Source of the DNA: Prostheceraeus crozeri
Lineage: Eukaryota; Platyhelminthes; Polycladida; Euryleptidae
Direction: 5' to 3'
Assembly: GCA_907163375.1 (NCBI GenBank)
Contig: CAJQUW010002005.1
Span: 106,613-170,612, forward strand
DNA: 64,000 nt
Every line of letters begins with the position of its first letter. Within the stretch, counting starts at the first letter, position 1. Positions 11,461 to 23,707 of this stretch are shown piece after piece. Below the pieces are notes generated by a model. That model made no database searches. It saw nothing but the letters and a program-made list of their open reading frames with translations, and was not told where the DNA came from. The position numbers and the translations under genes are program-made.

Positions 11461-14400
11461 CTTATGATATACATGTATATGCATATTCACTATACTGCTT
11501 TGTTATTACAGTCAGTTTATCCACTTCCTCAGATTGACGGAGGCCAATAATACGGAGGAGGAGTGATGCAAAGGCAAATAGTATCATTTTTATGAAAGTC
11601 TGCGCGAACTGTTGAAGAGTACTTTCTTCCTTCATGTTGACAGTTGATTTTTAGCGTCTCACTTGTGTTCTAATTTCATGTGCTAACTTCAAATCATAAC
11701 CATTTCGTTAGATACTTTATGTAAAATTTGTTTGATACACGAAATACAATGTGATTTGATGAAGTGAATCAATGGGATTAGACAAGAAATATTAACAAGA
11801 TTTTCAACCATGGATGGCTTCATATATTCAAATAATGAGCGTAAAGCGTCAACTGGTGGAAAATACATGAATGACGCTGTGCAGCAAACTTAACGTATTC
11901 CTTTATTTTTCCGTTTTTTCCGTTATTATTCTTCAGTAATTGCGCTGGGAACCCTGCATTCGGAACATTACATAACAGAAGCTAATTTCATCGTTGAGGA
12001 ACATAAGAAAGCGGATTGATTTGTGCACTCTTGAAAACGAAGGACATTTCTAACAGCTTCGGTAAACGCAATATTCACACGTTATATTCGTCACCTTTTA
12101 TCTGTCGTTGATACTTGTCCCATACCTTGTATTCTGATTGTACATTGCAATAATCAAGGCACAGCTACTTTTTCAACACTTCATTTAAACTTAAGTTAAA
12201 CCTCCGGGATGGGATGGAAAACTATAAATATTTCTTATTTTGTTAAATGCAATTTGTAGGCCATTGTCAATATCATTTTGAAATTTGCAATTAGCTCATG
12301 TTATGAAGTGATCATCTTATCATATTCCCTGATGACATTGGCCGCTTATCGAATGATAAACTTATCAAAGCTTCATATCTTTTGTATAATTTGTAAACTT
12401 TTTTTATTTTCTAGTTAAATGAACACTTAGCCTATTCCCAAATTTTCTACTTATGTTTGAGTACGCGGTTAAGGCATACAATAATACATTATTTCCCTAT
12501 CACGTCGCTTATAGTCTAGTAAAAAATGAACCCGTTTCGTCACGGCAGACTTGTTAGCAGAAATTTGAAACCTATCCACCATCTTGTAATTGTGCTTGTA
12601 GCTATTTTCCATTTTCAATCAAACATTGGTGCTGACTCTGCTGATATTGATAAGAAAGCCACGAACCGGCTAGATTTCATTTATTTTCGACCATAGAATA
12701 GTGACAGAAGCTCTGATAAATGCACACTGTACAATGTACATGCACATTGTGAATTTACCTAACCAATTTCCAGGTCGGAGATCGCAATGACAATGAAGGG
12801 ATATTACTTTACTTCATGTGTACTTCAGTGCTTTGCGGAATTATATTCAAAACGATTAAATGTAAACACATGAATCAATCCTAGACAAATACACTCGCAA
12901 TTTACTTTTGAAGATCTAACTGTTTTCAGATTGTATAGCAAAATGTAATCCTCGGGTAGAATCAGTGGAGATAAAGATACAGCCGAAAGATTTCGTGTAC
13001 ATTGAAGAAAGTCACTAAGCGATTGTTGCGTTGCTGATGTTCATAAATTTGACGGCTGATTAGATCAGTAAAGTTTAATCGAAGTTTCGAAATTTGATTG
13101 TCTTGGCTCATCCTTCTACCATCGAACCTATCATTGAAATAGTGATTAGTCAACTGAGCATTTATGACCATAGTTCGTTAGCAAGTGAATTTCTTATCAT
13201 TAACAAATTATCGTGTTGGACACGATTATTCACAGAAGCGATTTAATGATCTTTTACTTCAATTTCGTTGATTTTTATGATTGTCTGGGAACATTGATAG
13301 TTCACAAAATTTATAAACATCAGAGCAATGCATTTATTTGACAATTTTTGATAGAAACACACGGCTCAAATGAGGCCTTTGTTACTTTTTCCTTGTAGAC
13401 GTAAAGTGAATTGCATTATTGAAAATTGATCGATAACTTGATTTCCTACATGTTACTTAGAGTAGACCTATACTTATAGAAAGAATTGTCATTAGATGAT
13501 ATGCTAAAATGTAAGTAAAGCAAACCACATGGCTACATGGATAAGATGTTAGCGGCATAGACAATGATCGATTGGACAACTTGTTAGTCGAAATCGTGAT
13601 GAAAGAGACCATGCGGCAAAACTTGTGACATGTCAGATGAGTAATTATGGTCACTTTTTTGTATAATAAAATGGTGTATCCTCCTAAATGAGTCTAGGAT
13701 ACAAATAATTCCTTGATGATCAACCAATTCAGTTTATGATGATCGTCTAAATGACTTTGAAAATAATCTAGAAATAGAATCATAAGCAAGTCTCAGCTCG
13801 CCATCGCTTATAGTTCGAATTTAGGTATCTGTGAGGATACGAAACGAACGATTAAGTAAACCACGATTAAGTAATCCTCTGTGACCTTTCGTGACACAGT
13901 GTGATTTTTATTAACTTCAGCCGTAATATCGAACATACGAGCACATTCCCATTACAAGCGAAATCATGGTCTCCGTCCTCATCTGACAACCTGACCGTGC
14001 GGCTGCACTGAGAAAGTACTCAGGAATTTTTGAGGATCATTTTACAAGAAAGTAGATGCTGGTTAGTCAGGTATTCATAGCAAACGACTTCACATTCAGA
14101 AAGTGTCAAAATTTAAAGTCCACGAAAATCCGTATGCTTTATTGTCCTTCACAATTAGACAAAGCACTTGTTAGGGAGCCGCTTTCTTTTAATTGGTCGT
14201 TTTAATTTAGATTCACTTTACTTCTCTACTGGCATAACCTCAACCAACTACATACGTTTTGTCTCTATCAAAATACTTGCAGAGATGTGAATTTGTTTTT
14301 CGTTTGATATTGCTGCATTGATGCTTCGTTTATGCTTCCGTCAGATGGTGATGACGATGTCATATATTGTATTTAAGCAGCTCCGCATTTTATTTACATA

Positions 14401-14891
14401 GTGCAGCAGACGCCTTTCATAGTCGTGTTGCAACTTGACGTGTCTCATGAATGAAGCATTGATAAGCTGACGTGGATGTACTTCAAATAATGTTAGCATG
14501 ATTCAGCATTTGCCATAATTAATATTGACTATATATAGCTTCAAAGCTCCATTTTTTTTTAGAAAATTTGCATTTGATTGCCATTTTTCACATATTCCGA
14601 ATGGAACTTAGTGTGAGATCCTCAATGCAGGCACAAGCAAGCAGAACTACTCTCGAATCAAATGAAATTGCGACAGAAGAATTCTGCAGGAACTGTGACA
14701 TAGAATCAGGTCGATCAGTTCGTTTTTATCGACAGATGGCCATAGAAATTGATAACAATAAAACATCTAGAATTGAAGTAAATTTTCATGCATTACAAAA
14801 TATTGGCAGAAAATTCGCACGCATTTTCAATAAGAAATGGAGCTAACCTAAATGCATCTTTAGGTTAGAATCAGTCACATGTGCAATTCTA
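11461..14891. other. PMM intron 2: no supported feature
   Basis: This is A+T-rich DNA with short, unconvincing open frames on both strands. Two small items: a TTTTTCCGTT-rich patch at 11895-11970, similar to the one after the 8112 palindrome, and a 9-bp-arm hairpin TAACCTAAA...TTTAGGTTA at about 14844-14867. I see no exon resembling a known protein. Confidence 0.4.
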
Positions 14892-15742
14892 GATATGTCC
14901 TGTTTCTTAATCCAGTGAAATCAAAAGCTATGTAGTTTGCTTCACCCAAGCGTCGTAGCAGTATTCCATCTGATTCTGTGAGAATGTGCAATCTCATGAT
15001 ACGTAGCTCCTGTGTCAAATCCTCAATGTCTGAGTGTTATTATCGATTCCGAACTCAGCATGAGGCTAGCTATTTCTCGCACTGTTTCAACTTGTTTTGC
15101 AGTTATGAGGCGCATTCGATCTATGCATGGCTATTAGACATTTGTTTCTACAAGGACTCTGATCTGCTCGCTTGTGCTTTCCAGAGTAGATTATTGCATT
15201 TCATGCTATTGTGGTTTATCGTTATCAACATTAACTCAACTGCAAAGGGTTATCAATGTTGCTGCTCGGATCGCCTACAATGTTCGTTCGAATTGCCACG
15301 TTTCTCCAATATTTTGTGAGCTTGGCTGGCTACCGATCCAAGGAAGGATAGAGAGAAGACGCCGCATCCTAACTTTTCTCTGCCTTCAAGGAAGTGATCC
15401 GCATAACTTGTCTGCCGCATTAACGGAAGTGTCATCCATTGAAAGCCGAAGAAGACTTCGCATCGCGGAAATCAAAGATGCTATTAGACCCTATCTCTCG
15501 CAGACACACGCTAGGAGGGCGATCATTCACGGCTATGGCTTCTCATTTTTGGAATTCCTTGCCACCCGATATACGACGGTCTGGTTGTCTGCTGCATTTT
15601 AAGAGACTTTTAATGAATTACTTGCTGAACAAGTTTTTTTGTGTAGAATTTTTCATGATTTGTAGAGCGGCCTTGAAGTCACTTTGGTGATGAAGCGTCC
15701 TTATTTATTGAATTCCAAAATGAATAAATAAAATATGCTTTT
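14892..15742 (+). mobile_element. L2/CR1-like LINE, 5'-truncated 3' end
   Basis: The frame running from about 15037 reads VSTCFAVMRRIRS, then LVLSRVDYCISCYCGLSLST, LQRVINVAARIAYNVR, ELGWLPIQGRI and, in a shifted frame, ASHFWNSLPPDIR followed by FKRLLMNYLL. This is the C-terminal end of an L2/CR1-type reverse transcriptase (compare the usual LDYCNSLL, LQRVQNAAAR, LHWLPI and LWNSLP blocks). At least one stop and one frame change break it. The ends are set by comparison with 24745-24960, where the flanking repeat continues with no LINE. The 3' end carries an AATAAATAAAAT stretch near 15722-15733, a likely polyadenylation signal. Confidence 0.85.
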
Positions 15743-16526
15743 CATTGGTTCTTCATGCCCCAACTTAGCTCCCCCCCCCACCCCCGATGTGCTGCGACTT
15801 TGAGTCAATTTACATTCCAGTCAACTTCAGATAAACAATCTATTTCTATGCAGATGACATGCTGGAATGGCGAATCTCATTCTAGCAGTCTGGAGGAACC
15901 GTTTTGTGGGAGATTTTCTCGTGCAACAGTATTGAGACTCAAGTACATGTTACAAATTCTCAATGCTGTCGCACCCGAGGAAACTCTTAGACCGAAAGCT
16001 GATGCAATAGATATGTTCACTTCCATCGAGCCTACAACAAAATTTTTTCCTTTCAGTCTTCATAAAATTTGATTCGATGATAAAAATTCTCTCATGAATA
16101 AATGTTTCCTACAGCAAATTAATCAGTCGCTACGTTCGTATGAAATAGCTTATTCAGATTACATAAACACGACTTCGCCTCTCTTCCTTATTTATCTACA
16201 ATTCATTGTTTTGTATAGAAAAGAAAACGAGCTTCTAGCAACGTGGAAAGCAGTTGGTAGACAAACTTATATGTTTGCTTATAAAGGCTGTACTATTTTT
16301 TTAAATTGTCTACTGGTCCGCCTTAACAATGAAACGCAATTCAAAACTTTGTTTAAAACGATTCAGAACGATAAAATATCGATTCAGGCAATAAGTTTTT
16401 TACATGCGTTCTTATTAATCTAAACACATTTTAGAGTAATGTTCTTTTGAATTCCATATGGTTAGAATGATGGTGAGGAATGTGATAGCATGATCATTGA
16501 TCAAGAAGCAAACTATTAGTTCGGTT

Positions 16527-16830
16527 AGCCGCCAGCAGGAGTTTCCGCAGGGAGCGAGGCCAAAAATTGGACTTTGATAGAATGATGTACAATAGATGTA
16601 CAGTTGTACACTCAGGTTACTACGCGTCTTCCAAGCTCAACCTGGCTCATTTTCTTCAGACGGTATCAAGAACACGTAAATCTATTAGGAAGTAGACTTG
16701 AAATTTTCGGCAGTATGACATTTTCTGTGTTTTCTCTGATTAAGTGATCAAGTTTAGAGACATGATTTTTAACATGGAATATCTTCAAGTCATTAACTCA
16801 TGAGCAAGAGAATTTTCTCAAGATTCAGGA
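16527..16830 (+). repeat. Diverged dispersed repeat, copy 1
   Basis: This matches 17505-17790 in order and orientation: GCAGGGA(G/A)CGAGG, GAATGATG, a TTTTCTGTGTTT(T/C)CTCT block and ACATGGAAT(A/G)TCTTCAA are shared. The copies are clearly diverged. No coding potential and no clear ends, so I cannot tell a SINE or MITE from an old segmental duplication. Confidence 0.65.
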
Positions 16831-17504
16831 AGTACATGTACTTGATTTCCGTTTCAATTAAACATGGGCAATAGCTTGAGGGTTAAAAGATTGAAAACCC
16901 ACCATGAGCTTGATGAAAATATTGCCCTACGACATTTTATAAATGTCACCTTGCCTTCACAAACTTAGAAGATAATAATCCTACAAAGCTCGTCAGCGAT
17001 ATGATTCTGTGACAATCTGCTGGCATGCTCTGTGAACATATCAGACAGACCCAAAATATACATATGAAGCAAGTAGCCTAAATATATCCAATTCATATCT
17101 AGTGTGGCATTGTGTTACCTTTTGAAATGGATTGGAATTAATTGAAATTTTCAACATTGATGGACCTATTTCGTTTCGTTGTTTCGCAGCATCTTTTAAT
17201 TATTGTTCCAACCCTTTTATTCAATCTTCATTTGCTATCATGATGGTGGTCCTTTTCGGTTCCGTCTTCTCTGCATGCTGTCACTGCAAGTGTGTTCTTC
17301 CATTGTTAGTGATGCCACACCACTGAAGTGAAGTCAGATAAGTAAACTGACCAGAAATTGATTATTCTGATGATTCATTTTCCACCAAATATTTCGAATA
17401 CTTAATCAGGGTGGTCATAACCGGTTATGTAAAGACTTTTCAGAGACTTTCTATCCAACCATGTCATCAAATCATCGCCGATCATCATGTGCGATATAAC
17501 CCGA

Positions 17505-17790
17505 AATAGTCCGGCAGCTAGAACGAGTTTCTGCAGGGAACGAGGTCGAAAATGTGACTTTCACAGAATGATGAACATCCTATGGCTACCACGAATCTAC
17601 ACGTCTGCCGAGTTCTAGCAGGTTCCTCTTCTCGTCAGACATGATCAAAGAAGAATACATGGTAATCCAATGGGACACAGATTGCAGTTTTTGACAAAAA
17701 TGAAATTTTCTGTGTTTCCTCTTATCAACTGAAAAATACTAAGTACAGAGCCAAAATTTTTGACATGGAATGTCTTCAAATAGTTTCTTG
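17505..17790 (+). repeat. Diverged dispersed repeat, copy 2
   Basis: This is the partner of 16527-16830, about 980 bp downstream in the same orientation. The shared order of at least four conserved blocks over ~280 bp makes chance unlikely. Confidence 0.65.
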
Positions 17791-18199
17791 CCATGTTCAT
17801 GCACTCCTGTCTGCGAATCTATACATATACACATTCAGATTTGGCAAGCCTCCTACCATCGGCAAGCACCAACATGCTAGTTCACTTTATTCATTGATTA
17901 GGAAAAATCTTCCCAATCAGAGATCATTTTGGGCATTGAAATCAATTCCAATTAATTGACAATTCATTGACATAAGATTTAAATCCAATTTTCAATCTTT
18001 CTAGGCAAAGGTTGGGTGTGGTACCACTAGAATCTCGTTCATTTGCTCTTACTGTGACAAAGTTTTGGCGTTATTGTGTCAATTTCGCAGTATTGACAAA
18101 ACATTCGTTGCCATAGTATGAACTAAGGGTGCAGGAAGCATTATGTAATACCGGTGCATTATCAGAGGTTAAGTGTTGCTATGAATACAAGTACGTCAT

Positions 18200-18385
18200 G
18201 CAGTCTAAGGGATCGACCGGGTGCCCGTGTGCGGGCAGAGCTACGGAAATTTTCCGGGCGCGTCTGTATTTCAAATCGTCCTGGTCTTGGGCAGGGTCCT
18301 GTTCTGACTGTTTCTCAAATGGAATAGCTGGGCAGGGGGCTAATTCGGCTGTATCTCAAATGGACTAGTTGGGCAGGGGCTTCGA
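18200..18385 (+). repeat. G+C-rich patch with a ~40-bp unit repeated about three times
   Basis: A unit containing TCTCAAATGGA(A/C)TAG followed by TTGGGCAGGGG or CTGGGCAGGGG occurs twice almost intact, with a weaker third copy just before. The patch is much richer in G+C than its surroundings. The open frame across it has no recognisable product. It looks like a fragment of an unknown repeat. Confidence 0.6.
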
Positions 18386-19040
18386 TTTAATTGACAATAA
18401 ACGATTATTCCGATATTAAGAATGCTGCAATCAAATCGGGTTGTAACAATTTGCAATTAATTGATAGATGTTAGCAGTGTTGCAATTAATTTTCATTCCC
18501 TCAATCAATTCCCGTTTAGGACGTTCTGTCTAAAGATTTTCCTGTGAAAGTATAATGCGCTAAAAGTGGTCCGTGACTGTCTGTGTAAACCAGTGTTTTC
18601 CTGGTTGTAGTTTTATCTGAGCCTGAAATGATAGTACGGTGGCATTTTGCTTAGAAAGTTTGATTGCTGTCGTCTTTCATAACTTTTTCACCTTTTTTCA
18701 CATTCACGATGTTATTTTACTGCAATAATGTGCATTATCCTGAATATTCCGAGTAATTGACTACAATTGAGAAAGAGATTAGTTTCTACTATAGAATTGC
18801 ACTTGCAATCGATTTTTTGGACTAGAAATACTGGTATACTGGCATAGTCGATATTTTTAGCTCGGCCAACACTATTCAACGTTCATATAGCTACTTCAAC
18901 GCGTCTCACAGCTGTTCTTATTTGGCTTCTCTCAAAGCATGTCTAACCTATTAAGATTTCGAAATGGATTGCGTAATCACTGTCACATAGCTAACGTACT
19001 ACCTCATGATTGTGAATAAAATCCACATTTTTCTTTGAAG

Positions 19041-19308
19041 GATATTGTGAAGCATTTAGGAGACGACAAATTACAAGCTGTAATCAATCATGCTCTCGGA
19101 TACATGTCACAGCTAAAGCTCCCAAGGAAGCGTGGAACGTTCGTTGAATTCCGTCATGGTATGTTAAACTTCTGTCCCGTTGGAAGAAGTTGCAGCCAAG
19201 AAGAAAGAAATGAATTTGCTGCCTTAGATCAGGAACAAAATATTCGACAGAAATTCAAGGAAAATCTTGAAGAAACCTTCAAAGGTGCTGGCCTTGTATT
19301 TGCAATCG
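19041..19308 (+). CDS. PMM2: Phosphomannomutase, coding exon 3
   Basis: This exon has 268 bases: 89 codons plus one base (phase 1 exit). The acceptor is CTTTGAAG and the donor GTAAGC. It encodes the cap domain and its return, beginning DIVKHLGDDKL and including LPRKRGTFVEFRHGML and PVGRSCSQEERNEF. The Arg in GRSCSQEER matches human PMM2 Arg141, which binds the sugar phosphate and is the most often mutated residue in PMM2 deficiency. It ends GLVFAIG, matching LTFSIG of the human enzyme. The alignment to human PMM2 is gap-free across the exon 2-3 junction. The sequence shows no break, so the gene looks under selection this far. Confidence 0.96.
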
Positions 19309-21254
19309 GTAAGCTGTCATCTTAGTGATTTATTGAGGTATTTTCTAGCAGTATTGACTTGCATATGTGTTTTATCTTCAATGCGATGATAATTTCCGAT
19401 TTTTTTTATTCATGGAATGTCATTATTCATGCTTCTTGATTTTCCTTGACGAATCGCGCTTCATAGTCATAAGTATGATTCGTTCCCATGCGGACATAGA
19501 ATTGTCATCGCTATGAAGGGAATAGCCCAGATGAAAAATGACTGAAATTGAAGTAATTACACCTTCAACAACTTCAAAAGTACGAGTAGCAACATGATGT
19601 GACAGCTGCACGGTTGGGTCAAAACCGAAAACCTAAGCCCAAGTTTCAATAGATGAGTAGAATCAGGTAAACGAAGTGCATTTGTATTTTGTGCTTACAT
19701 AAGGATTCTTATATAGGCCAAAATTCTTATTGGTCCCATGAAAAGTGTGGTATTAGTGGGAAACATTTTTTTTATTGCAATAACTGTAATTAATAGCCTA
19801 AGTACGAGCACATGTATTACGCCATAAAGCTTTTCTTTATTTTAACCACACTGATATACTGATTAATTGAAAATCTCTGATTGAATTATGATTGAATTAC
19901 ACATTACTCGCAACAAAGCAATTATTTTCAGAAATATAAACTGACATAATAAATATTATTGGTTAAACATGAATGTCGGCTATCGCAGGGTGCAAAGATT
20001 TATGAAATATATAAATTCAATAATATGCACAAATGTAACAAAATACATGTATGCTTGCAACAAATGTAATATGTACGAACTTTCAATGCGCGGTATTGTC
20101 AAGCCCAAATTGTAATAGCTAGTAGTCACAAGCATTTCATTTTTGAAATGTTTTGAGAGTTGAGAGGAATTTTGATAAAAAATCAGAACTTTATGCTCTT
20201 ATCGTGTAACTCTCCTAAGATTCAAATCAAAATACGAGTTTTTGTAACTTGATTTGTATATATGCAGCATTAATAGAATACCCAAGTTTTGTCTCACTTA
20301 CATTGGTCAACCCAAAACCCAAGGTCCAACCTTGGTAGTTGCGTGGTTTTCATCGATGTAAGCAAAAAGATCTTGTATAAAATGAAATAAGTCGATAAAT
20401 CACGACCAGTTTCAGTCTGGATTGACCATGATGTCCGTGCAGGCATGCAAAGCTATCGGCTGATGTAATTGGAATGATTAAAACTGATGGAATTAGAATA
20501 CTGATCTTCGAAAAATTGCGACGGTCAGAGAAAGACACACAGCTTTTATGAAGAATCTTGTTCTTTCGAAAGAGCTCTACTGCTAGTGTTATGGCAATGA
20601 TCAATATTTTCAGCGATTTTTGTGTACTTTGTTTTGTAAATTGTAGAAATCGTTAAGGTATGCAGGATACAACATTACTATCCTACGTACCTTGATGATT
20701 TCTCCATTCCAAAGAGAGATAGTATATCAGCATTTAATGGTAAACTATTTCAGTCTCATTTGGATTGTCATGAATATGTTCTTTTGTTCTAGTGCAAGGA
20801 CTGCAATTTTCAGTAAATTCCGCAAATTCAGCTAATCAGACGAGTGCAGTTGGGGAATTAAGGATGTAATTGTCTTTTTTGACTTAATTCTCTTTTGATA
20901 TTCAATACATTTCGACAGACCTTTGGTGTCAATCATTAGAATTAGGTTGAAAATTTGCAACATTCATGTTTTATTTTGCCGATTGAAAACACCTTTTGAT
21001 GAAAAAACTGCTTTCACAGGCAAAGCAACGAAGCTCGAGCAGCTCTGCATCCATGTCTGTGTTAAGAATTGTCCTTTTATAATCATGGCATAATTTGTAA
21101 TTTCTCAGCTGTTTTCATTGTTCAACTAATTTCATGTGTATTTCATTTGCATTTTTCTCATTAATTAACCGGATTTCCGATATTCTCTGTTACTTCCAAT
21201 TGTCTGAATTGGATCAAAGATTTACACTCATGCAAGAAAACTATTATTTTTCAG

Positions 21255-21367
21255 GTGGTCAAATCAGTATTGACTGTTTCCCAGAAGGATGGGACAAACG
21301 TTATTGCCTGCAATACATGGAGAAGGAATATGACGACATTCACTTCTTTGGAGATCGGACGGGGCCT
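21255..21367 (+). CDS. PMM2: Phosphomannomutase, coding exon 4
   Basis: This exon has 113 bases, entered at phase 1 (the split Gly codon is completed by GT) and left at phase 0 before GTAAGT. It encodes [19 protein letters not shown], then [19 protein letters not shown]. The D in FFGD is the HAD motif IV acid that binds Mg2+, and GWDKRYCL is the strongly conserved core block. The next residues should be GGNDxEIF, then DPRTxG and the C-terminal helix, about 33-36 codons, on a further exon. I could not find that exon between 21368 and 64000, so the model is partial at its 3' end. Confidence 0.95.
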
Positions 21368-21722
21368 GTAAGTTAATTATTAGAGTGCTGATAACATGTC
21401 TTAAAGCGCCACTGTTTCTTTATTTTTTTGAACAAATGTCGTAGGTCACGATAGATTGAATATTTAAGCCAGTCCCTTGACATAAATTTCTAAATTGTTC
21501 GGTAACCTCAGAGACCTATAACTGTGGTGAATGTTGACTGCTGTTGACGGGAGGTAGTTTTTGTGCGTCATTGACAAAAAACAATTTTGTTCGTCTCCCC
21601 GGGCTTTTTATTGCAAGAAGTTAAGATAAAAACAATTAGGCTATTTACAATAAAACCGACGTTTCGTCTCTCTAAGACATAGTCATGGTACTGGTGAACA
21701 CAAGAAAAAGAAATTTCAGTCT

Positions 21723-23165
21723 TTATATACAACGATTGATGTTCATCAGCTCGTGTTTCCTATTCAATCCGGGCTTTAAGAAATCAATACAGTTCGCTTC
21801 AGAAATTCTAGTACGTACAGGATCGGTCTGACTGTCAAGAAAATCAATGTTAAAATCAGTAATGGTCATCAAAGAATTAGAATGGTCAACAAGAACATGA
21901 TTAGCAAGAGCGCTCGAATCGTCGAGATTAGTAATAGCTCTGCGATGCTCATGATAGCGCGTAGAGAAGGGGCGGTTAGTCGAACCAATATATTCTTTAC
22001 TACAAATGTTGCAAGAAAACCTATAAACAACATAGCGCATCCTACAGTTCATATTATCGGGTAGGCTCTTACAAATAATGAAACTATAATCATTGGAATT
22101 ATTGTAATTCGAAAAATATTTTCCTAATTGCTTTCCTGGTTTATTGACAATCTTGATAGGTAGACTAAACTTCTTACTAAGGTGTTTCAGTTTACGAGAG
22201 CAACGATCATTAACAAAATTCAATTTTAGGAAGACCGAATTATCTTTAGTCTTGCGATCTGTGTTTTTGGTGATTTTTCTAGTAGGCTTAGTAATGGATT
22301 TAAATCCATTACTAATCAAAATGGTATTGAGCTTGCTATTACTTTCTTCAAGGTTAACATCTTTCGAGCACCTATCGCTAACATACCTAAAGCTATTCTT
22401 AACAAAATTACTCTTAACAAAAGAAGGCACCCAACTGCTAGCCTTCAAACTAATGCCAGAATGGCAAGCTTTTTTGTACCAAGTATAATTTACAGCCTCC
22501 GAAACAGAGATACTGATATCCAAGAAGTTCAAAGTATTATTTGCCGGAGCTTCTAAAGTAAAGACAATATGTTCATTGACACCGTTAAAAATATTTAGGA
22601 TGTTAGTAAAAGTCTCCGAATTTTTAGTAAACGGACCGATAATGACATCGTCAATGTACCGGTAATAAATAGAAGGTTTAATACTATACTCCAAACCAAG
22701 ACGATTCAATGCGATAGTTTCAATATAATGCATGTAGATTATCGCGAAAGCTGGTGCAAAGTGTGCACCCATGGGGCAACCATGAATTTGCAAGAAAGTT
22801 TTATTATTGTACTCAATTTCGTAATTAAAACAGACGAATCTTAGAAATTCTGATAAGTCGCTAGGAGCAAAGCCGTAATAATTGATTTTACTCCAATTTT
22901 CTTCAGCAAATTGTGTGACAACGTTTATGCCCTCGTTCAGTGGGATGCTATTATATAAATTCTTAACGTCCAGAGAAATGAAAGTTAGTGGATCACTACT
23001 ATTGAAACTCAACGTTTTTAGCGACTCGATGAAGGTGAGAGTACTATTGATATTAGCTGGGACAAAGTCTATCAATTGACCTAAAAGTTGACTTAGCAAC
23101 CAATCGATTTTTTCAGTAGGAGTTGAAATAGCAGAGGCAATAGGCCGCAGAGGACAATAATTCCA
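21723..23165 (-). CDS. Penelope-like RT with C-terminal GIY-YIG endonuclease, N-terminally truncated
   Basis: The frame is open from the junction near 23165 to the stop at 21723. In order it shows CPLRPIASAIS (early RT block), FISLDVKNLYNSIP (palm motif A), CPMGAHFAPAFAIIY, YYRYIDDVI (the catalytic motif C, with DD) and LNFLDISIS. A basic linker follows, then MRYVVYRFSCNICSKEYIGS with STRYHEHRRAI, the GIY-YIG nuclease with its upstream Cys pair. This RT-plus-GIY-YIG order is diagnostic of canonical Penelope-like elements, related to telomerase RT rather than to LTR elements. The part normally preceding the RT is missing, so it is a remnant. There is no host start codon; the frame simply begins at the truncation. 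Confidence 0.9.
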   Translation of the reverse strand, partial: WNYCPLRPIASAISTPTEKIDWLLSQLLGQLIDFVPANINSTLTFIESLKTLSFNSSDPLTFISLDVKNLYNSIPLNEGINVVTQFAEENWSKINYYGFAPSDLSEFLRFVCFNYEIEYNNKTFLQIHGCPMGAHFAPAFAIIYMHYIETIALNRLGLEYSIKPSIYYRYIDDVIIGPFTKNSETFTNILNIFNGVNEHIVFTLEAPANNTLNFLDISISVSEAVNYTWYKKACHSGISLKASSWVPSFVKSNFVKNSFRYVSDRCSKDVNLEESNSKLNTILISNGFKSITKPTRKITKNTDRKTKDNSVFLKLNFVNDRCSRKLKHLSKKFSLPIKIVNKPGKQLGKYFSNYNNSNDYSFIICKSLPDNMNCRMRYVVYRFSCNICSKEYIGSTNRPFSTRYHEHRRAITNLDDSSALANHVLVDHSNSLMTITDFNIDFLDSQTDPVRTRISEANCIDFLKPGLNRKHELMNINRCI

Positions 23166-23175
23166 ATGCTACTTA

Positions 23176-23707
23176 CAATAATTCCAAGGCTTGTAGTTGC
23201 ATTATTTGTAAGAGCCTACCCGATAATATGAACTGTAGGATGCGCTATGTTGTTTATAGGTTTTCTTGCAACATTTGTAGTAAAGAATATATTGGTTCGA
23301 CTAACCGCCCCTTCTCTACACGCTATCATGAGCATCGCAGAGCTATTACTAATCTCGACGATTCGAGCGCTCTTGCTAATCATGTTCTTGTTGACCATTC
23401 TAATTCTTTGATGACCATTACTGATTTTAACATTGATTTTCTTGACAGTCAGACCGATCCTGTACGTACTAGAATTTCTGAAGCGAATTGTATTGATTTC
23501 TTAAAGCCCGAATTGAATAGGAAACACGAGCTGATGAACATCAATCGTTGTATATAGAAACTGAAATTTCTTTTTCTTGTGTTCAGCAGTACCATGACTA
23601 TGTCTTTGAGAGACGAAACGTCGGTTTTATTGTAAATAGCCTAATTGATTTTATCTTAACTTCTTGCAACAAAAAGCCCGGGGAGACGAACAAAATTGTT
23701 TTTTGGC
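23176..23707 (+). repeat. Inverted partial copy of the Penelope-like element's 3' end
   Basis: This is near-identical, in reverse orientation, to about 21574-22105. It carries the GIY-YIG domain (109 residues from 23228) and the 3' tail with its stem-loop. Similarity stops at GTTTTTTG near 23707 and on the other side near 21574. A repeated ACAATAATTCCAA motif lies at the junction with the RT half (about 23155-23200), consistent with a microhomology-driven join. Confidence 0.9.

Noticed and set aside
14568-14846. 92-codon frame preceded by a good splice acceptor (poly-T then TAG)
   Set aside because: It could be an exon but resembles nothing and has no donor; it lies inside PMM intron 2 and next to a repeat.
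23530-23575. Hammerhead core from CTGATGA in the GIY-YIG coding end followed by GAAA
   Set aside because: The intervening bases do not form a stable stem II, and the motif lies in coding sequence (ELMN). The stem-loop in the tail is a better candidate.
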